This document shows, piece after piece, positions 5,057-5,159 of a DNA stretch of 5,159 nucleotides. How positions within the stretch are numbered: the first letter of the stretch is position 1; each line of letters opens with the position of its first letter. The DNA is from an uncultured Bacilli bacterium (GTDB lineage: Bacteria > Bacillota_I > Bacilli_A > RF39 > UBA660). The translations under genes and the position numbers were made by a program. Where the stretch lies: contig CANQKK010000063.1 in assembly GCA_947624475.1 (NCBI GenBank), positions 1 through 5,159 on the forward strand, given 5' to 3'. A model generated the notes under the pieces. That model saw only the letters and a program-made list of their open reading frames with translations, did no database searches and was not told where the DNA came from.

Positions 5057-5103
5057 AGTTATATTATTATTACTATAGTTATATATTTACTATAAATATA
5101 ACT
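5057..5103. repeat. AT-rich interrupted inverted repeat
   Basis: AGTTATATT (5057-5065) is the exact reverse complement of AATATAACT (5095-5103), and inside it TATAGT (5074-5079) pairs with ACTATA (5089-5094) around a 9-nt loop, leaving an 8-nt bulge on one side. It has no T run for termination and could be chance in DNA this AT-rich. I see no gene in the surrounding 5047-5159. Confidence 0.35.
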
Positions 5104-5159
5104 GGCGTCATATCTATATGCTTTTTATACTACATAACTTTTTTGATACTCTTTTATTT

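Noticed and set aside
5009..5095. A 28-codon plus-strand open frame with a hydrophobic C-terminus (ends SYIIITIVIYLL), reminiscent of a small membrane toxin
   Set aside because: There is no ribosome binding site, no convincing plus-strand promoter, and the frame runs through the AT-rich hairpin DNA that would produce such residues by chance.
5125..5159. Minus-strand frame entering from the window edge and ending TAA after IKEYQKSYVV, possibly the C-terminus of an upstream gene
   Set aside because: Ten residues are too few to recognise a family, and one of three frames being open this long is expected by chance.

Overview
The window is about 30 % GC and every recognisable gene lies on the minus strand. 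Family content, strong AAGGAG/AGGAGG ribosome binding sites, sigmaA-type promoter boxes and very tight gene packing point to a low-GC Firmicute or Mollicute-like bacterium. The best guess is an uncultured gut-type Bacilli/Mycoplasmatota lineage, but the sequence alone cannot settle the species. Every tryptophan codon I checked is TGG and the five visible stops are TAA or TAG, so nothing requires the Mycoplasma genetic code.

Read in the direction of transcription (from high to low coordinates) there are two gene clusters. The first is trmR (4309-4890), trhP1 (3498-4316) and trhP2 (2303-3508), which overlap by 8 and 11 bp. It is preceded by a sigmaA-like promoter (4916-4944) and a perfect 23-bp tandem repeat that abuts the -35 box. 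These genes correspond to Bacillus subtilis yrrM-yrrN-yrrO. Together they encode wobble-uridine hydroxylation (TrhP1/TrhP2, giving ho5U34) followed by O-methylation (TrmR, giving mo5U34) in tRNA. Upstream (4993-5159) I see hairpins and AT-rich repeats but no gene.

The second cluster is greA (1566-2033), tig (314-1555) and uppP (1-302, cut by the window edge). The genes are 10-11 bp apart and each internal stop codon is built into the next Shine-Dalgarno sequence. It joins a transcript-cleavage factor, the ribosome-bound chaperone trigger factor and the undecaprenyl-diphosphate phosphatase that recycles the cell-wall lipid carrier.

The 269-bp gap between the clusters (2034-2302) is the most interesting non-coding stretch. 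A near-consensus promoter (TTGACA, 17 bp, TAGAAT) faces greA, but an intrinsic terminator stands between it and the greA ribosome binding site. The greA transcript would therefore have a leader of about 175 nt with a terminator inside it, an arrangement resembling the E. coli greA leader that yields the short GraL RNAs. I found no defence system, mobile element, CRISPR array, tRNA or rRNA. The protein families are all known; the novelty candidates are regulatory (greA leader, tandem repeat upstream of trmR) and a marked codon-context bias.
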